Below the pieces are notes generated by a model, which did no database searches, was not told the origin of the DNA, and saw nothing but the letters and a program-made list of their open reading frames with translations. Made by a program: the position numbers and the translations under genes. Below, piece after piece: positions 26,929-35,839 of a DNA stretch of 46,860 bases. This stretch comes from Aliivibrio sp. (lineage in GTDB: Bacteria > Pseudomonadota > Gammaproteobacteria > Enterobacterales > Vibrionaceae): NCBI GenBank assembly GCA_016764915.1, contig JAESQY010000023.1, positions 1 through 46,860 on the forward strand, written 5' to 3'. Numbering within the stretch: position 1 is the first letter of the stretch; each line of letters opens with the position of its first letter.

Positions 26929-26936
26929 GCGAGATT

Positions 26937-28577
26937 ATGACAATGAATAACACATTAACCAACAACGAAAAGCTGACACCTTGGCCATGGCAGGTTGAAG
27001 AGTCAACGACTGAGTTCAGCGAAGCCGCTATTACTAAAATACTCAAAGATTTCACTATGGGTTGTTATGCTATCGCCCACCCTGAAAAAGGGTTAGGCCT
27101 TAGCCAGCAAGCGAATATCACATCAAACGATAGCGCCAGCGCCAAAGGGACACACCCTGTCAGTGCTTTTGCTCCTGCTTTGGGTACTCAAAGCTTAGGC
27201 GATGCAGATTTTCGTCGTGTTCATGGCGTCAAATACGCCTATTACGCTGGTGCAATGGCCAATGGTATCTCTTCAGAAGAGTTAGTGATTACTCTTGGTC
27301 AAGCTGGGATCTTATGTTCATTTGGTGCGGCAGGTTTAATTCCTTCTCGCGTTGAACAAGCGATCACTCGCATTCAAGCAGCGCTGCCTAACGGGCCTTA
27401 TGCATTCAACTTGATCCACAGCCCAAGCGAACCTGCACTAGAACGTGGCAGTGTTGAGCTATTTTTAAAGCATAAAGTACGCACAGTTGAAGCCTCTGCC
27501 TTTCTTAATTTAACGCCGCAAATCGTTCAATATCGCGCAGCTGGTCTTAGCCGTAATGCAAAAGGCGAGATTAACATTGCCAATAAAGTGATTGCTAAAG
27601 TGAGCCGCACCGAAGTTGCTCGTCACTTCATGCAGCCAGCTCCTGCTAAAATGCTGCAAGGCTTGGTGGATGACGGTCGCATTACTGCCGAGCAGATGGA
27701 GTTAGCACAGCTGGTTCCTATGGCGGATGACATTACCGCCGAAGCAGATTCAGGCGGCCACACAGATAACCGTCCATTAGTTACTCTTTTGCCTACTATT
27801 TTGGCATTAAAAGATGAGATACAAGCAGAGTATAACTTCAACCCACCACTACGTGTAGGTACGGGTGGAGGTGTAGGTACTCCAGATGCGGCACTTGCAG
27901 CCTTTAACATGGGCGCTGCTTACATTGTCACAGGCTCAATTAATCAAGCGTGCGTCGAAGCTGGCGCCAGTGAGCATACTCGTAAACTGCTTTCAACGAC
28001 TGAGATGGCTGATGTCGCGATGGCACCAGCAGCAGATATGTTCGAGATGGGTGTGAAACTGCAAGTAGTGAAGCGCGGTACTCTTTTTCCAATGCGCGCT
28101 AACAAACTGTACGATCTGTATATACGTTATGACTCTATTGAAGATATTCCAGTCGCTGAACGTGAGAAGCTTGAAAAGCAGGTTTTTCGCTCAACGTTAG
28201 ATGATATCTGGGCAGGTACCGTGGCACACTTTAACGAGCGTGACCCAAAACAGATTGAACGCGCACAAGGTAACCCTAAGCGTAAAATGGCACTGATTTT
28301 CAGGTGGTATCTGGGGCTTTCTAGTCGCTGGTCTAACAGCGGTGAAGTAGGCCGTGAAATGGATTATCAAATTTGGGCAGGCCCTGCACTCGGCGCATTT
28401 AATGCGTGGGCTAAAGGGTCATACCTTGATGATTATACTCAGCGTAATGCTGTCGACCTTGCCAAGCATTTAATGTATGGCGCAGCCTATCTGTCTCGCG
28501 TTAATTTATTGCTATCACAGGGTGTCAATCTTCCGCAATCGATTATCCGTTGGAAACCAACAGACCGAATGGCATAA
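26937..28577 (+). CDS. pfaD: PfaD, FMN-dependent enoyl reductase of the PUFA synthase
   Basis: PfaD reduces enoyl intermediates as a separate trans-acting subunit. The 546-residue product is a TIM-barrel flavoenzyme of the 2-nitropropane dioxygenase/enoyl reductase type, with the FMN phosphate-binding stretch GTGGGVGTPDAALAAF near residue 308, followed by GAAYIVTGSINQ. ATG at 26937 lies eight bases after the pfaC stop; a second in-frame ATG is two codons on. It is the last gene of the pfa operon, with a strong terminator 25 bases after its stop. The remaining essential gene pfaE (phosphopantetheinyl transferase) is not in this window. Confidence 0.96.
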   Translation: MTMNNTLTNNEKLTPWPWQVEESTTEFSEAAITKILKDFTMGCYAIAHPEKGLGLSQQANITSNDSASAKGTHPVSAFAPALGTQSLGDADFRRVHGVKYAYYAGAMANGISSEELVITLGQAGILCSFGAAGLIPSRVEQAITRIQAALPNGPYAFNLIHSPSEPALERGSVELFLKHKVRTVEASAFLNLTPQIVQYRAAGLSRNAKGEINIANKVIAKVSRTEVARHFMQPAPAKMLQGLVDDGRITAEQMELAQLVPMADDITAEADSGGHTDNRPLVTLLPTILALKDEIQAEYNFNPPLRVGTGGGVGTPDAALAAFNMGAAYIVTGSINQACVEAGASEHTRKLLSTTEMADVAMAPAADMFEMGVKLQVVKRGTLFPMRANKLYDLYIRYDSIEDIPVAEREKLEKQVFRSTLDDIWAGTVAHFNERDPKQIERAQGNPKRKMALIFRWYLGLSSRWSNSGEVGREMDYQIWAGPALGAFNAWAKGSYLDDYTQRNAVDLAKHLMYGAAYLSRVNLLLSQGVNLPQSIIRWKPTDRMA

Positions 28578-28602
28578 CTCGTACTTAGAGTCACTTGACT
28601 AT

Positions 28603-28637
28603 TTCGACCGCGCAGGCCGCGGTCGAATTTTATTTTC
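28603..28637 (+). terminator. Intrinsic terminator of the pfa operon
   Basis: TTCGACCGCG (28603-28612) and CGCGGTCGAA (28618-28627) form a perfect 10-bp GC-rich stem with a 5-base loop, followed by TTTTATTTTC. This is a textbook rho-independent terminator. Confidence 0.93.
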
Positions 28638-28733
28638 ATCCTCTAAATTCTTCACCACACCCTTCAGTAATAGAACTATCATTAAACAAACTGTTCGCCA
28701 TTATCTAAAAGTAAGCATCGTTGGAGAATCTAT

Positions 28734-29207
28734 ATGCAGTATATTTTCGTCACCTCTGTCGAGCAGCTTCCCATCGTATTATCCAAATTTAGAATACAAT
28801 GTTTTAAAGTCACAGCGCCACTGCTCGTGACCGTTTGTCTACTCACTTTTTACTACCAAACTAGTCTCATTTTTCCATTAGCCGCGTTTTTTCTTTCACT
28901 CTATTACTATTTAACAACTAGCCTAAAAATCAAGAATCTACCTCAATTCCATCACAGCTATATGCTGATCATTGACATGAAGCTGCATACGCTACGCATA
29001 ATAGAAGAGGTATTCGATAAAACGGTGAGTTTTGATAAAGTCATTAGCGTTAATACTTCAAGTAACCATGCGGTCAGCCTTGAGTTAACCCATAACAATT
29101 CACTCTGTTTAGAGGGCTACCAGAATCAAGAGGAACTTGCTGTAATCATTGAAGGACTATTTAACAGTAGAACGACAAAATCGACAAAAAAAGAGAGAGG
29201 CCAATAG
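28734..29207 (+). CDS. Small unknown membrane protein downstream of pfaD
   Basis: I do not recognise the family. The 157-residue product has a short N-terminal part, two adjacent hydrophobic segments (about residues 28-43 and 45-61) forming a membrane hairpin, and a soluble C-terminal domain of about 90 residues with alternating beta-like segments (YMLIIDMKLHTLRIIEE and later VISVNTSS), in the style of small membrane-anchored PH-like proteins. The ATG has TTGGAG seven bases upstream. It lies 156 bases after pfaD but beyond that operon's terminator, so it probably has its own promoter. Its stop codon lies in its own terminator stem. Confidence 0.75.
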   Translation: MQYIFVTSVEQLPIVLSKFRIQCFKVTAPLLVTVCLLTFYYQTSLIFPLAAFFLSLYYYLTTSLKIKNLPQFHHSYMLIIDMKLHTLRIIEEVFDKTVSFDKVISVNTSSNHAVSLELTHNNSLCLEGYQNQEELAVIIEGLFNSRTTKSTKKERGQ

Positions 29208-29217
29208 GCCTCTCTCT
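29192..29217 (+). terminator. Terminator overlapping the end of the small membrane protein gene
   Basis: AGAGAGAGGCC (29192-29202) and GGCCTCTCTCT (29207-29217) form a perfect 11-bp stem with an AATA loop, followed by a moderately T-rich tail. The stop codon TAG of the preceding gene falls in the loop and the first base of the right arm. Confidence 0.8.
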
Positions 29218-29230
29218 GAATTTATCATTT

Positions 29231-29338
29231 TTAGTTAGAATCTTTTTCTTCTGAATCTAACCCTTCACGTCCGTTGTGGAAAGTTCTGTACGCTAAAACC
29301 ATCAGCGTAATAATAATTTTAGAACTCAACCAGATCAT
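29231..29338 (-). CDS. Putative 35-residue membrane peptide
   Basis: On the minus strand an ATG at 29338 opens a 35-codon frame. Its translation starts MIWLSSKIIITLMVLAYRTF, a single membrane helix, and continues with a charged tail rich in Glu, Asp and Lys. A GTG five codons upstream is an alternative start. AAAGGTG lies about 12 bases before the ATG, which is a little far. The hydrophobic-then-charged pattern is typical of real small membrane proteins, but I know of no family. It lies between the terminator at 29192 and cheV, and reads in the same direction as cheV. Confidence 0.5.
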   Translation of the reverse strand: MIWLSSKIIITLMVLAYRTFHNGREGLDSEEKDSN

Positions 29339-29455
29339 TAATGGAAAAAGCACCTTTGTATTAAAACATTTGCTGACGTTATTATATCAATACTTGATTA
29401 ATTTGCTAGTCGAAATAAATATTTCCCATGTTATTAACTCGTAACAAATTGTGTA

Positions 29456-30400
29456 TTAAACATCGACTATCTGCTTCATACGCTCTTGTACAACATCAAT
29501 CAAAAGATCGGGCTGAAACTTAGAAATAAACCGATTACAGCCCACTTTCTTAACCATAGCTTCATTGAAATTACCACTGAGCGAGGTATTTAAAGCGATA
29601 AAGAGATCTTTCATTCTAGGGTCGGTTCGAATTTCATGAGTTAACGTATACCCATCCATCTCTGGCATCTCTGCATCAGTGAACATCATTAATATTTCAT
29701 CCGTCACTGTTTTTCCTTCATCGCACCAGCCCTTCAACAAATCAATCGCTTGCTTACCATCGTTACACTCAATGATCTCTAAACCGACCTGTTTCAATGT
29801 TTCACGCACTTGAGATCTTGCGGTTCGAGAATCATCCACAATCAAAACTTTACGGCCTTGCATGTGAGCGACTAACTCTTCATCAAGCAGCTCTTTCGAA
29901 ATGGTAACATCGTAATGAATGATCTCTGATAACACTTTTTCCACATCGATGATTTCGATGATTTTTTTAACCCCCTCCTCTTCAATGTGAGAGATTGCGG
30001 TTAAATAGGTCGCGCGGCCTACAGTTATTGGCGGCGGTTGAATATCCGTCCACGTAGTATTAACAATATTTCGCACTTGACCAACCAAAAAACCTTGCAC
30101 GCTTCGATTGTATTCCGTGATAATCAAATTTGTCTCAGAGTCACGATCCATCGGTCGCATACCAACCGCTGCACGCAAATCAATAATTGGTACAGGCGTT
30201 CCTCGAAGCGTTGCTACTCCGACAATATTCGCATGCGAACCAGGTAATTTTGCTAATGGCGGTACTTTTAAAATTTCTTTAACTTTGAACACATTAATAG
30301 CAAATATCTGGTTTGTATTGAGTTTAAACAGCAACAGTTCTAAACGGTTTTCACCGACTAAATTCGTTCTTTGATCAACCGTACTTAATATTCCCGACAT
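29456..30400 (-). CDS. cheV: CheV-type chemotaxis coupling protein
   Basis: CheV couples chemoreceptors to the CheA kinase and is tuned by phosphorylation. The 314-residue product has an N-terminal CheW domain (about residues 15-165, with VFKVKEILKVP and GVATLRGTPVPIIDL) and a C-terminal receiver domain (about 184-310) with acidic pocket VDD, phosphoacceptor Asp242 in TDAEMPEMDGY, and the conserved Lys in FISKF. A TTG at 30421 extends the frame, but the ATG at 30400 has GTGGAAA upstream and fits the family. It is a single gene. Vibrios often carry several cheV copies, so the paralogue cannot be named. Confidence 0.93.
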   Translation of the reverse strand: MSGILSTVDQRTNLVGENRLELLLFKLNTNQIFAINVFKVKEILKVPPLAKLPGSHANIVGVATLRGTPVPIIDLRAAVGMRPMDRDSETNLIITEYNRSVQGFLVGQVRNIVNTTWTDIQPPPITVGRATYLTAISHIEEEGVKKIIEIIDVEKVLSEIIHYDVTISKELLDEELVAHMQGRKVLIVDDSRTARSQVRETLKQVGLEIIECNDGKQAIDLLKGWCDEGKTVTDEILMMFTDAEMPEMDGYTLTHEIRTDPRMKDLFIALNTSLSGNFNEAMVKKVGCNRFISKFQPDLLIDVVQERMKQIVDV

Positions 30401-30555
30401 AAATTTCCACTCTGCTATCAATTCTTTTCGTTATGTTACTTAATATGCAATTTTCGCCTATTAAAGTCACGTATAACCCGCTTTTTTGGCTGACTTATGT
30501 TGCCTAGCCAGCACTTTATAACAATAAAACCCATTAAATATTACAAAATACATGC

Positions 30556-30592
30556 ATAAGTGCAGTGATTCGTATAACATCACTGCACTTAT
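30556..30592 (+). promoter_or_regulatory. Perfect 14-bp inverted repeat in the sstT leader
   Basis: ATAAGTGCAGTGAT (30556-30569) and ATCACTGCACTTAT (30579-30592) are perfectly complementary around a 9-base spacer. The right arm ends 27 bases before the sstT start codon and is followed by AGGAATTG, not by a T run. It could be an RNA stem-loop in the leader or an operator for a dimeric regulator. Confidence 0.7.
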
Positions 30593-30619
30593 AGGAATTG
30601 CTGTATATAGGAATGTATC

Positions 30620-31861
30620 ATGAATCAATCCCAACCCTTTTTATTTCGCCTCGCTAATACCAGTTTAGTGCTTCAAATCGTTATCGGCATCATTGCGGGC
30701 ATTTTATTTGCAATTACCGTACCTGACATCGCTATCTCTTTGGGTCTATTTGGCCAACTTTTTGTTAGTGCGTTAAAAGCAGTTGCTCCAATCTTGGTTT
30801 TTGTTTTAGTTGCCTCTTCTATTGCTAATCAAAAGAGTGGCAGCCACACTAATATGAAACCTATTGTCTCTCTCTATCTTGCGGGTACCTTTGCTGCAGC
30901 ATTAACCGCTGTTGCAATGAGCTTCATGTTCCCAACAACATTAACGCTAGTCACCAGCAATACTGCGATTACCCCTCCAGAAGGCATTACAGAAGTTTTA
31001 CATACGTTACTGTTTAAAATTATCGACAACCCAATTAACGCGTTAATGACAGGTAACTTTATCGGAATACTCGGTTGGGCAGTTGCGCTTGGGCTAGTAT
31101 TGAATAAAGCATCAACGGCAACTAAACAGATATTTGTTGACCTATCTGACGGTATCTCAACCATCGTAACCGTCGTCATTCGATTTGCACCAATTGGTAT
31201 CTTTGGTTTAGTGGCAAACACGTTTGCTGAAACGGGTTTTTCTGCGCTTCTTGGTTACTCACACCTTCTTCTCGTTTTACTCAGCTCAATGCTTATTATG
31301 GCGCTGATTGTTAACCCAATATTTGTATTTGCAAAAACCAAACGTAACCCATACCCGTTAGTATTTAAGTGTTTAAGAGAGAGTGGTGTTACGGCCTTCT
31401 TCACTCGTAGTTCGGCTGCAAACATCCCTGTAAATATGGACCTTTGTAAGCGTTTAGATCTTCACGAAGATACCTACTCAGTTTCTATTCCGCTAGGTGC
31501 AACCATCAACATGGGCGGCGCGGCAATTACCATTACCGTCTTAACCCTTGCTGCGGTTCATACCCTTGGCATACAAGTCGATATTGCAACTGCCGTTCTA
31601 TTGAGTATTGTCGCTGCAGTATCAGCATGTGGTGCTTCTGGCGTTGCTGGTGGCTCATTACTACTGATCCCATTAGCCTGTAGCCTATTTGGTGTTCCAA
31701 ACGAAATCGCCATGCAAGTTGTTGCGGTTGGTTTCATCATTGGTGTTATTCAAGATTCGGCGGAAACTGCGCTTAACAGCTCAACTGACGTTATCTTTAC
31801 CACCGCAGCTTGTAAAGCGGCTGAAGAAGATCAGACGTTGCCACTCGTTGTTAAAGTGTAA
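30620..31861 (+). CDS. sstT: Sodium-coupled serine/threonine transporter SstT
   Basis: SstT imports L-serine and L-threonine with sodium across the inner membrane. The 413-residue product belongs to the dicarboxylate/amino acid:cation symporter family, with about eight hydrophobic segments, a serine-rich re-entrant loop ([17 protein letters not shown] near residue 258), the [16 protein letters not shown] motif and the second re-entrant loop [17 protein letters not shown]. Length equals that of E. coli SstT (about 414). The ATG is preceded by TAGGAATG. It stands alone between cheV and a terminator; the long inverted repeat in its leader is its probable control element. Confidence 0.95.
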   Translation: MNQSQPFLFRLANTSLVLQIVIGIIAGILFAITVPDIAISLGLFGQLFVSALKAVAPILVFVLVASSIANQKSGSHTNMKPIVSLYLAGTFAAALTAVAMSFMFPTTLTLVTSNTAITPPEGITEVLHTLLFKIIDNPINALMTGNFIGILGWAVALGLVLNKASTATKQIFVDLSDGISTIVTVVIRFAPIGIFGLVANTFAETGFSALLGYSHLLLVLLSSMLIMALIVNPIFVFAKTKRNPYPLVFKCLRESGVTAFFTRSSAANIPVNMDLCKRLDLHEDTYSVSIPLGATINMGGAAITITVLTLAAVHTLGIQVDIATAVLLSIVAAVSACGASGVAGGSLLLIPLACSLFGVPNEIAMQVVAVGFIIGVIQDSAETALNSSTDVIFTTAACKAAEEDQTLPLVVKV

Positions 31862-31874
31862 ATATGCATAATGG

Positions 31875-31908
31875 AAAGTCATGTGCTCTACATGACTTTT
31901 CTGCTTTA
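31875..31908 (+). terminator. Terminator of sstT
   Basis: AAAGTCATGT (31875-31884) pairs with ACATGACTTT (31890-31899) around a 5-base loop, followed by TCTGCTTT. It starts 13 bases beyond the sstT stop. Confidence 0.8.
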
Positions 31909-32045
31909 CATCAAATTTATTACACATACTTTTCTTTCCTTTCTTTAGTTATGTGATCCTCCCCTCTTCCCAATCTCAACTATCCCCTTACAATTGCTAT
32001 GTTAATAAAATGTGACACCTTTACCTAACTATATAAGATTAAAAT

Positions 32046-32891
32046 ATGAAACTGGAAGCGATCGATTACACTGCAGACAATGCGGAAGAACTCTTTGTCA
32101 AATCTCTACGTGAGACAGGGTTTGGGGTTCTCAAAAACCACCCAATTCAACAGCAACTAGTCAGTTCAATATACGATCATTGGCAACAGTTTTTCTCTTC
32201 GACTAACGCCGATAAAGAGCAGTTTCACTTTGACCCTAAAACTCAAGATGGCTTCTTTCCATCTACGATTTCTGAGACGGCTAAAGGCCTTACCATTAAA
32301 GATATCAAAGAGTATTTTCACTATTACCCTTGGGGACAGTGCCCTGCTGAGCTTAAAGTAGAGCTGCAAAATTATTATGATAAAGCCAGCGAGTTAGCAT
32401 CAGAGCTATTAACTTGGGTTGAAAACCAATCTCCGCTAGAGGTATCTAAGCTCTATACTCAACCGTTATCAAGTATGATTGAGGGCAATCAACAGACGCT
32501 ATTGCGCGTTCTTCACTATCCACCTCTTCAGGGTGATGAAGAGCTTGGCGCAATTCGTGCTGGTGCACATGAAGATATCAACTTGTTAACGATTCTTCCT
32601 GCTGCTAATGAGCCAGGGCTGCAAGTGATGAGCAAAGATGGCAACTGGTTAGATGTACCTTCAGATTTCGGTAACTTAATCATTAATATTGGTGACATGT
32701 TACAAGAAGCATCTGGTGGCTACTTCCCATCAACCACTCATCGAGTGATCAACCCTGAAGGATCAGATAAGAGTAAATCTCGAATCTCACTACCGCTGTT
32801 CCTGCACCCAAAACCAGAAGTGGTACTTTCAGACAAATATACCGCGAACGAATATCTCATGGAGCGTTTGCGTGAACTTGGTGTAATCTAA
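32046..32891 (+). CDS. Isopenicillin N synthase-like 2-oxoglutarate/Fe(II) oxygenase
   Basis: The 281-residue product is a non-heme iron oxygenase of the isopenicillin N synthase-like family. The iron ligands are visible as His175 and Asp177 (AHEDINLLTIL) and His232 (TTHRVINP), and Arg246 and Ser248 (RISLPLF) are placed to bind the 2-oxoglutarate carboxylate. The N-terminal DIOX_N-like part includes GFGVLKNHPI. No beta-lactam or other biosynthetic genes lie nearby, so the name should not be taken as an antibiotic function; the substrate is unknown. It is a single gene flanked by terminators, and its ribosome site is weak. Confidence 0.88.
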   Translation: MKLEAIDYTADNAEELFVKSLRETGFGVLKNHPIQQQLVSSIYDHWQQFFSSTNADKEQFHFDPKTQDGFFPSTISETAKGLTIKDIKEYFHYYPWGQCPAELKVELQNYYDKASELASELLTWVENQSPLEVSKLYTQPLSSMIEGNQQTLLRVLHYPPLQGDEELGAIRAGAHEDINLLTILPAANEPGLQVMSKDGNWLDVPSDFGNLIINIGDMLQEASGGYFPSTTHRVINPEGSDKSKSRISLPLFLHPKPEVVLSDKYTANEYLMERLRELGVI

Positions 32892-32925
32892 GCCCTATTT
32901 TAGGACCCCTTTTCCTTTATCCAAC

Positions 32926-32955
32926 AAAAAGCGGACTATTTAGTCCGCTTTTTTT
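32926..32955. terminator. Bidirectional terminator between the oxygenase and oppF-like genes
   Basis: AGCGGACT and AGTCCGCT form an 8-bp stem with an ATTT loop, flanked by AAAAA on the left and TTTTTTT on the right, so both strands end in a T run. It serves the convergent genes ending at 32891 and 32975. Confidence 0.92.
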
Positions 32956-32974
32956 CATCAATTACAACCAATCG

Positions 32975-33952
32975 TTACTCAAACAAGTGACAAGCCACTA
33001 AGTGCTCTTCACCATTTTTACCAACATTATAGACTGCTGGAACCTCTCTTTTACAACGCTCGGTTGCTTCAGGACAACGGGTTCTGAATGTACAGCCTGA
33101 CGGCGGATTCAGTGGTGAAGGTACGTCTCCCTGAAGTTTGATCGCATCGGATTTAAACGTAGGATCAGGTACTGGAATAGCCGATAACAGCGCTCTAGTA
33201 TACGGATGCTTTGGATCTCGATATAACGCTTCAGAAGGTGCTTTTTCCACCATACGTCCGAGGTACATTACACCCACATCATCACAAATATGCTGAACAA
33301 CGGCCAAGTCATGTGCAATGAACAAAAAGGAGATCCCTTTCTTCTCTTGCAGATCCGCTATTAAATTCAATACTTGTGCCTGTACTGATACATCGAGTGC
33401 GGATACAGGTTCATCAGCAACAATAAATCGAGGTTCCAACACTAACGCTCGTGCAATACCGACACGCTGACGTTGGCCTCCAGAAAACTCATGAGGGTAT
33501 CTGTTCAGAGCTTGTGGCCTTAAACCCACAATCTCCATCACCTCAGCGATTTTGGCTTCACGCTCTTCTACTGTACCCACTTTGTGTGTATCTAATGGTT
33601 CTCGTAAAATATCATGAATGGTCATTCTTGGGCTTAATGAAGCAAATGGGTCTTGAAAGATAATCTGAGTATCTTTACGTAATGCTTTCATCTCACTGGC
33701 ACTAAGGTGAACCAAATCAGTGCCATTAAATTTAACTTCACCCTCTGTCGGCTCATGCAAGCGTAAAATACAACGACCTAACGTCGACTTACCACAGCCT
33801 GATTCACCAACAAGGCCTAAGGTCTTACCCTGTTTAATGACAAAGCTAACATCATCAACGGCTTTACAGAGTTTCTGATTTTTCTTAAAAAAGCTTTTAC
33901 CGACAGCAAAGTGCTTCTTTAAACCATTTACCTCTAATAATATCTCACTCAT
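32975..33952 (-). CDS. Peptide ABC transporter ATP-binding protein, OppF type
   Basis: The 325-residue ATPase powers an inner-membrane peptide importer as the partner of the preceding gene. It shows Walker [10 protein letters not shown], signature [14 protein letters not shown], Walker [12 protein letters not shown], and the C-terminal oligopeptide-transporter extension with a cysteine-containing [13 protein letters not shown] motif ([17 protein letters not shown]), which in this family can hold an iron-sulfur cluster. The ATG overlaps the stop of the oppD-like gene by four bases (ATGA). It is the last gene of the leftward operon. Peptide is the likely substrate, but dipeptide and oligopeptide types cannot be separated by eye. 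Confidence 0.92.
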   Translation of the reverse strand: MSEILLEVNGLKKHFAVGKSFFKKNQKLCKAVDDVSFVIKQGKTLGLVGESGCGKSTLGRCILRLHEPTEGEVKFNGTDLVHLSASEMKALRKDTQIIFQDPFASLSPRMTIHDILREPLDTHKVGTVEEREAKIAEVMEIVGLRPQALNRYPHEFSGGQRQRVGIARALVLEPRFIVADEPVSALDVSVQAQVLNLIADLQEKKGISFLFIAHDLAVVQHICDDVGVMYLGRMVEKAPSEALYRDPKHPYTRALLSAIPVPDPTFKSDAIKLQGDVPSPLNPPSGCTFRTRCPEATERCKREVPAVYNVGKNGEEHLVACHLFE

Positions 33953-34932
33953 ATTGCACCTCCAATTGGATTAAAGCATGCAACTTGGTGTTGCTCAGTC
34001 CCGCCTAAATTTGGTCGTTCAGTGCTGCACTTAGATTCAGAAAATTCACAACGATCTGCAAAACGACAGCCTGTTGGTAAATTAAACAGATCAGGCACCA
34101 CGCCATCAATGGTTGGCAGTCTCGGGATCTTCTTGTCACGAACTACAGGAATCGATTTCAACAACCCTTTCGTGTAGGGATGTTGCGGATTGGCAAAAAT
34201 GTCTTCAACTGACGCTTGTTCGATAATTTGGCCACAATACATCACCACGACTCGCTGACAAGATTCTGCTACCACACCGAGATCGTGTGTTACCAAAACC
34301 ACGGCCATGTTCAACTCTTTTTGCAGTCGAACCATCTCATCCATAACTTGTGCTTGAATGGTTACGTCTAACGCCGTTGTTGGTTCATCTGCTAAAAGCA
34401 AATCGGGGCTACAAGAGAGCGCCATTGCGATCATCACTCGTTGACGCATACCACCTGAAAGCTGATGCGGATACTCATTTATGCGGCTCTCCGGTGAAGG
34501 GATACCGACAGTTTCTAACATACCAATCGCTTTCTTTTTTGCTTCTGATTTACTCAAATTACTGTGCAAACGAATAACATCGACCATCTGGGTGCTGATT
34601 CTTAACACGGGGTTTAGCGCGGTCATTGGTTCTTGGAAGATCATCGAGATATCGTTACCACGAATTTTTCGATACTCTTTTTCTGTTAATCCAATTAACT
34701 CTCGTCCATTGAATTTAATGCTGCCGTCTACAATTTTTCCTGGTGGTGATGGGACCAGCCCCATAATTGACAGTGAACTTACCGACTTACCACAGCCAGA
34801 TTCACCTACAATGGCGATGGTTTCTCCAGGCATGATGCTAAAGCTTACGCCATCAATGGCTCGAACTGTGCCTTTATCAGTAGTGAAATCTACCGTTAAG
34901 TTATCGACTACAAGTAGTGGTTTAGATTCCAT
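33949..34932 (-). CDS. Peptide ABC transporter ATP-binding protein, OppD type
   Basis: The 327-residue ATPase has Walker [10 protein letters not shown], signature SGGMRQRVMIAMAL, Walker B LLADEPTTALD and a C-terminal cysteine motif (PTGCRFADRCEFSESKC). It forms a heterodimer with the OppF-type subunit. The SGGMRQR form of the signature is usual for OppD/DppD and tells the two ATPases apart. The gene follows the oppC-like gene with two bases between and overlaps the next by four, so all are surely co-transcribed. Confidence 0.92.
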   Translation of the reverse strand: MESKPLLVVDNLTVDFTTDKGTVRAIDGVSFSIMPGETIAIVGESGCGKSVSSLSIMGLVPSPPGKIVDGSIKFNGRELIGLTEKEYRKIRGNDISMIFQEPMTALNPVLRISTQMVDVIRLHSNLSKSEAKKKAIGMLETVGIPSPESRINEYPHQLSGGMRQRVMIAMALSCSPDLLLADEPTTALDVTIQAQVMDEMVRLQKELNMAVVLVTHDLGVVAESCQRVVVMYCGQIIEQASVEDIFANPQHPYTKGLLKSIPVVRDKKIPRLPTIDGVVPDLFNLPTGCRFADRCEFSESKCSTERPNLGGTEQHQVACFNPIGGAI

Positions 34933-34934
34933 GA

Positions 34935-35828
34935 TTATACTTTCCTCGGGTCTAGTGCATCTTGCAGTGAGTCTGAGAACATATTAAAAGCAAGAACTAG
35001 GATAAATAGCATGCCAGATGCCGCAAAGAAGTTACTGAAATGACCGGCAGTCACCTCGCCACTCGCTTCTGCAATCATCAAACCCCAGCTAATGCTGTCT
35101 TTAATACCTAAGCCAAGGAAGCTTAGAATTACTTCACTCTTAATCGCAGTGATAAATAGAATAGTCATATCAACTAACAGGATGTGCGTCGTATTCGGCA
35201 TTAAATGTTTGAAGATAATACGGTGAACTGGCACTCCAAGAGAGTGCGCTGCCTCTACAAACTCCATATTTTTCAGCTTGATAACTTCACCGCGCACTAC
35301 CCTAGCGGTACCTGTCCAAAACGCCAACATCATTGCAATGTGCATTGAGTATGGATTCCCTTCTAATGCGACACCAATGGCGGCAACGGTTAAGAAGTAA
35401 GGAATGCAGTCAATACTGTTCATCACCCATAGTACCAATTCATCAAAAATGGTACCGGCGAAATATCCCGTAACACAACCTGCAATTGCACCAAACATGG
35501 TGGCGAAAATAGCCACCATCAGGCCAACTTCAAACGCGGTCTTAGTACTGTAAATAGCTCGTTGGAATATATCTTGTCCATTGATGGTAGTACCAAACCA
35601 GTACTCTGCGGTTGGCCCCATCTGACCACTTGCCTTCAAGACATCCCAATCTTGTGCAATCAGTCCTAACCAAACTAAAATAGCAATCAATAGATAACTG
35701 GCTACAACAATGAAACTCACCATTCCTATTTTATCTTTTGCGAACTTAACGACAGCTTTCGTCCACAAGGATTCTCTTTTTTGTGGTTTGCTATCTGTAT
35801 CTAGCTGTCCACTTAATACTTCAGACAT
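34935..35828 (-). CDS. Peptide ABC transporter permease, OppC type
   Basis: The 297-residue inner-membrane protein has about six hydrophobic segments, a cytoplasmic N-terminus with a first helix near residues 35-57, and the permease EAA-like loop EFVEAAHSLGVPVHRIIFKH that contacts the ATPases. The C-terminus DALDPRKV is typical of OppC/DppC. AAGGGAC lies six bases before the ATG. It pairs with the OppB-type permease 11 bases upstream. Confidence 0.92.
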   Translation of the reverse strand: MSEVLSGQLDTDSKPQKRESLWTKAVVKFAKDKIGMVSFIVVASYLLIAILVWLGLIAQDWDVLKASGQMGPTAEYWFGTTINGQDIFQRAIYSTKTAFEVGLMVAIFATMFGAIAGCVTGYFAGTIFDELVLWVMNSIDCIPYFLTVAAIGVALEGNPYSMHIAMMLAFWTGTARVVRGEVIKLKNMEFVEAAHSLGVPVHRIIFKHLMPNTTHILLVDMTILFITAIKSEVILSFLGLGIKDSISWGLMIAEASGEVTAGHFSNFFAASGMLFILVLAFNMFSDSLQDALDPRKV

Positions 35829-35839
35829 AATTACGTCCC

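Noticed and set aside
28477..28830. A 117-codon plus-strand frame overlapping the ends of pfaD and the start of the small membrane protein gene
   Set aside because: It runs through the pfa terminator hairpin and overlaps two better-supported genes in another frame.
32046..32891. Isopenicillin N synthase similarity as a sign of a beta-lactam pathway
   Set aside because: No peptide synthetase, epimerase or other beta-lactam gene is nearby, and this oxygenase family is widespread with varied substrates.
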